Below, one piece after another: positions 62,395 to 64,000 of a DNA stretch of 64,000 nucleotides. Location of the stretch: contig JADJOO010000008.1 in assembly GCA_016713725.1 (NCBI GenBank), forward strand, positions 62,001 through 126,000. Direction: 5' to 3'. Numbering within the stretch: position 1 is the first letter of the stretch; every line of letters begins with the position of its first letter. A model generated the notes under the pieces. The model saw only the letters and a list, made by a program, of their open reading frames with translations. It was not told where the DNA came from and did no database searches. This stretch comes from Pseudomonadota bacterium. Its GTDB lineage: Bacteria; Pseudomonadota; Gammaproteobacteria; Steroidobacterales; Steroidobacteraceae. Both the position numbers and the translations under genes were made by a program.

Positions 62395-63752
62395 TCAGAT
62401 CCGCGATGCAGCCTTGCCCGCGGCCAGCAGCACAGGGTCCCAGACTGGCGAGAACGGCGGCGCGTAGGAGAGGTCCATGCCGCCAATTTCCGCAACGGTC
62501 ATGTTGTTCCAAAGCGCTGTCGCCAGGACGTCGATGCGCTTGCCCGCGCCTTCCCCACCGACGATTTGTGCGCCGAGCAACCGGCCCGTTCCACGCTCGG
62601 CCAGAACCTTTATTTTCATCGGCTGCGCACCCGGGAAGTACTGTGCTTTGCTCGATGTCTCCGTGACCACGCCGACTGCATCGAAACCGGCGGCCCCGGC
62701 CTCCCGCTCGGTGAGGCCCGTGCAGGCAATCTCCACACCCTGGAACCGCGTGATCGCCGTGCCGAGCACGCCGCCAAAGGCAGCCTGACCTCCGGCAATG
62801 TTGGTGCCAGCGATGCGACCTTGTTTGTTGGCGTGAGTGCCGAGGGCGATGACGACGGGCCAACCGGTGATGCGATGGCGGGACTCCACACAGTCCCCAG
62901 CTGCCCAGACATGCGGCGTACCGGTGTGCAGGCGGTCGTCAACGATGATGCCGCCGGTCTTGCCCACGCCGATGTCCGCCGCCCGTGCCAGCTCCGAGTT
63001 GGGTCGCACGCCGGGCCAATGACCACGAAGTCTGCCACCAGAGAGGCTGCCGCGGTTTCCACGGCAGTGACAAGTCCCGCGGCAGTGGTGAAACCAGTGA
63101 CTGCGGTCCCGAGTCGCAGGTCGATGCCCGCTGCCCGCATCGCGTCCGCCACTCCGCCAGCCATGTCGGCATCCAGCACGGTTGCCATTGGGACGTCGAG
63201 TCGCTCGACCACCGTCACGTCAAGGCCACGCGCCAGCAGACCCTCGGCGACTTCAAGACCGATGTAGCCGGCGCCGACCACCACGGCACGCCGGGCACCC
63301 GCAACGATTCTGCGATCCACTTCCACCGCGTCATCGAGCGTACGAAGCTGCAGTACACCCTCCCGCGTCGATCCTGGCCACGGGGAGTGATGCCCGACGC
63401 ACCAGTACTGATCAGGAGTTCGTCGTAGTGCTCGATCGCCTCCCGCCCGGTGTCGCGGTCGCGTACGGTCACGTTCCGCACCGCGCAGTCGATGGCAACG
63501 ACCTCGTGGCGGATTCGAACGTCGATGCCTTTGGCCCGATGCTGCTCCGGGGTCCTGGCGATGAGGCGATCCGGTGACTTCACCAACCCCGACCAGGTAC
63601 GGAAGGCCACACGCGGCGTACGATGTATGGGAGGTTCGCTCGAAAGCCACGATCTCGAGCGCGTCGTGGGACATCAATCGTCGCGCCTGCGACGCCGCGG
63701 ACATGCCTGCAGCGTCACCGCCGATGACCACCAGTCGTCTTGCCATATTCAT
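62395..63752 (-). CDS. CoA-disulfide reductase / NADH oxidase-like flavoprotein (several frame breaks)
   Basis: A pyridine nucleotide-disulfide oxidoreductase of about 450 residues. The FAD motif RLVVIGGDAAGMSAASQARR starts at ATG 63752 (GGGGAA upstream), and SYAACGLPYLVG holds the redox-active Cys of CoA-disulfide reductases and NADH oxidases. The NAD motif is AVVVGAGYIGLEVAEGLLAR; the second FAD segment is HVWAAGDCVESRH; the dimer domain ends PVWDPVLLAAGKAASRI. The gene needs frame changes near 63595, 63380 and 63010, the highest density in the window. All domains are present in order, so errors are likely, but a dying gene is possible. Confidence 0.85.
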
Positions 63753-63967
63753 TTCCCCGTGCGTTCGGCTGGAGCCAACGAACATTCTCGGCCCAGCCGA
63801 GTGCAATCTATGTGCGTTGGCGTACAGACGCAAAACCGGCCATTTTCCACCATGGCCCGCGGCTCCACACACGGACACTGGAGCGGGTTTCTGACTCGGC
63901 GCACGGATTGCGCCCGCGCGATCGCACTATCAGGGCAGTCAAGTCGCCGATTCGCCAGGAGCGCTCT

Positions 63968-64000
63968 ATGAATGAAAAGACAGCCAGCGTCCACTGGCAA
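63968..64000 (+). CDS. Start of an OsmC-like peroxiredoxin gene (cut by window end)
   Basis: Only eleven codons are visible, MNEKTASVHWQ, with AGGAG seven bases before the ATG. The phrase TASVHWQ is how many OsmC/Ohr-family organic hydroperoxide reductases start, and a redox role would suit the adjacent, divergent disulfide reductase. Too short to be sure. Confidence 0.45.
   Translation, partial: MNEKTASVHWQ

Noticed and set aside
1..64000. CRISPR arrays, insertion sequences, integrases or phage genes
   Set aside because: No regularly spaced repeats, transposase motifs or terminal inverted repeats were seen by eye; a computed repeat search was not possible.

Overview
This 64 kb window is high-GC proteobacterial chromosomal DNA. 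A complete system I cytochrome c maturation operon (ccmABCDEFGHI), a proenzyme phosphatidylserine decarboxylase, an LpxH-like phosphatase, Fe- and Cu/Zn-superoxide dismutases, a YheU-family protein and GcvA-type, GntR and FadR-type regulators point to an aerobic gammaproteobacterium. I cannot name a genus. I see no insertion sequence, phage gene, CRISPR array or rRNA, and only one tRNA gene (tRNA-Leu, anticodon TAA).

Layout. 1-7.9 kb: the end of a secreted YtcJ-type amidohydrolase, a small flavin-fold protein, an MFS transporter, and a divergent pair made of a trimethylamine-dehydrogenase-like flavoprotein and a non-pyrrolysine MttB-type methyltransferase. 8.1-14.4 kb: sodB, a GntR regulator, a lytic-transglycosylase-like lipoprotein, and four decayed genes (SMR transporter, SnoaL/NTF2 tail, S9 oligopeptidase, DUF418 tail). 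14.5-21 kb: envelope and lipid genes (DUF2334 deacetylase, GT4 glycosyltransferase, LpxH-like phosphatase, psd, a membrane-anchored class III aminotransferase, a His-motif membrane protein). 21-26 kb: inverted DnaA boxes, an atypical pyruvate kinase, a serine hydrolase and a LysR regulator. 26-32 kb: an osmostress cluster otsB - GH15 - mscS - otsA, in which OtsA carries an N-terminal membrane and periplasmic domain. 32-39 kb: a FadR-type regulator with a clear operator, divergent from an isovaleryl-CoA dehydrogenase / MaoC hydratase / CitE lyase / methylcrotonyl-CoA carboxylase operon for leucine catabolism. 39-47 kb: ccmA-I plus a MaoC-like gene. 47-64 kb: BON protein, tyrosine phosphatase, M61 and M20 peptidases, HMG-CoA reductase, SodC, GST, several small or secreted proteins, a zinc-binding diguanylate cyclase, a RIO-type kinase, a CoA-disulfide-reductase-like flavoprotein and the start of an OsmC-like gene.

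A caution for the reader: about fifteen otherwise well-conserved genes, including ccmF and mccB, carry a single-base frame break, several of them in short G or C runs. I read most of these as sequencing or assembly indels and give each gene as one feature with the break position. The 9.6-14.4 kb region is different, because real deletions are also visible there.

The strongest candidates for new biology are the osmosensor-like OtsA fusion inside an mscS/trehalose operon, the leucine operon that appears to use MaoC and CitE enzymes in place of the usual crotonase and HMG-CoA lyase, and the TMADH-like/MttB-like pair with an altered substrate pocket and no corrinoid protein nearby.
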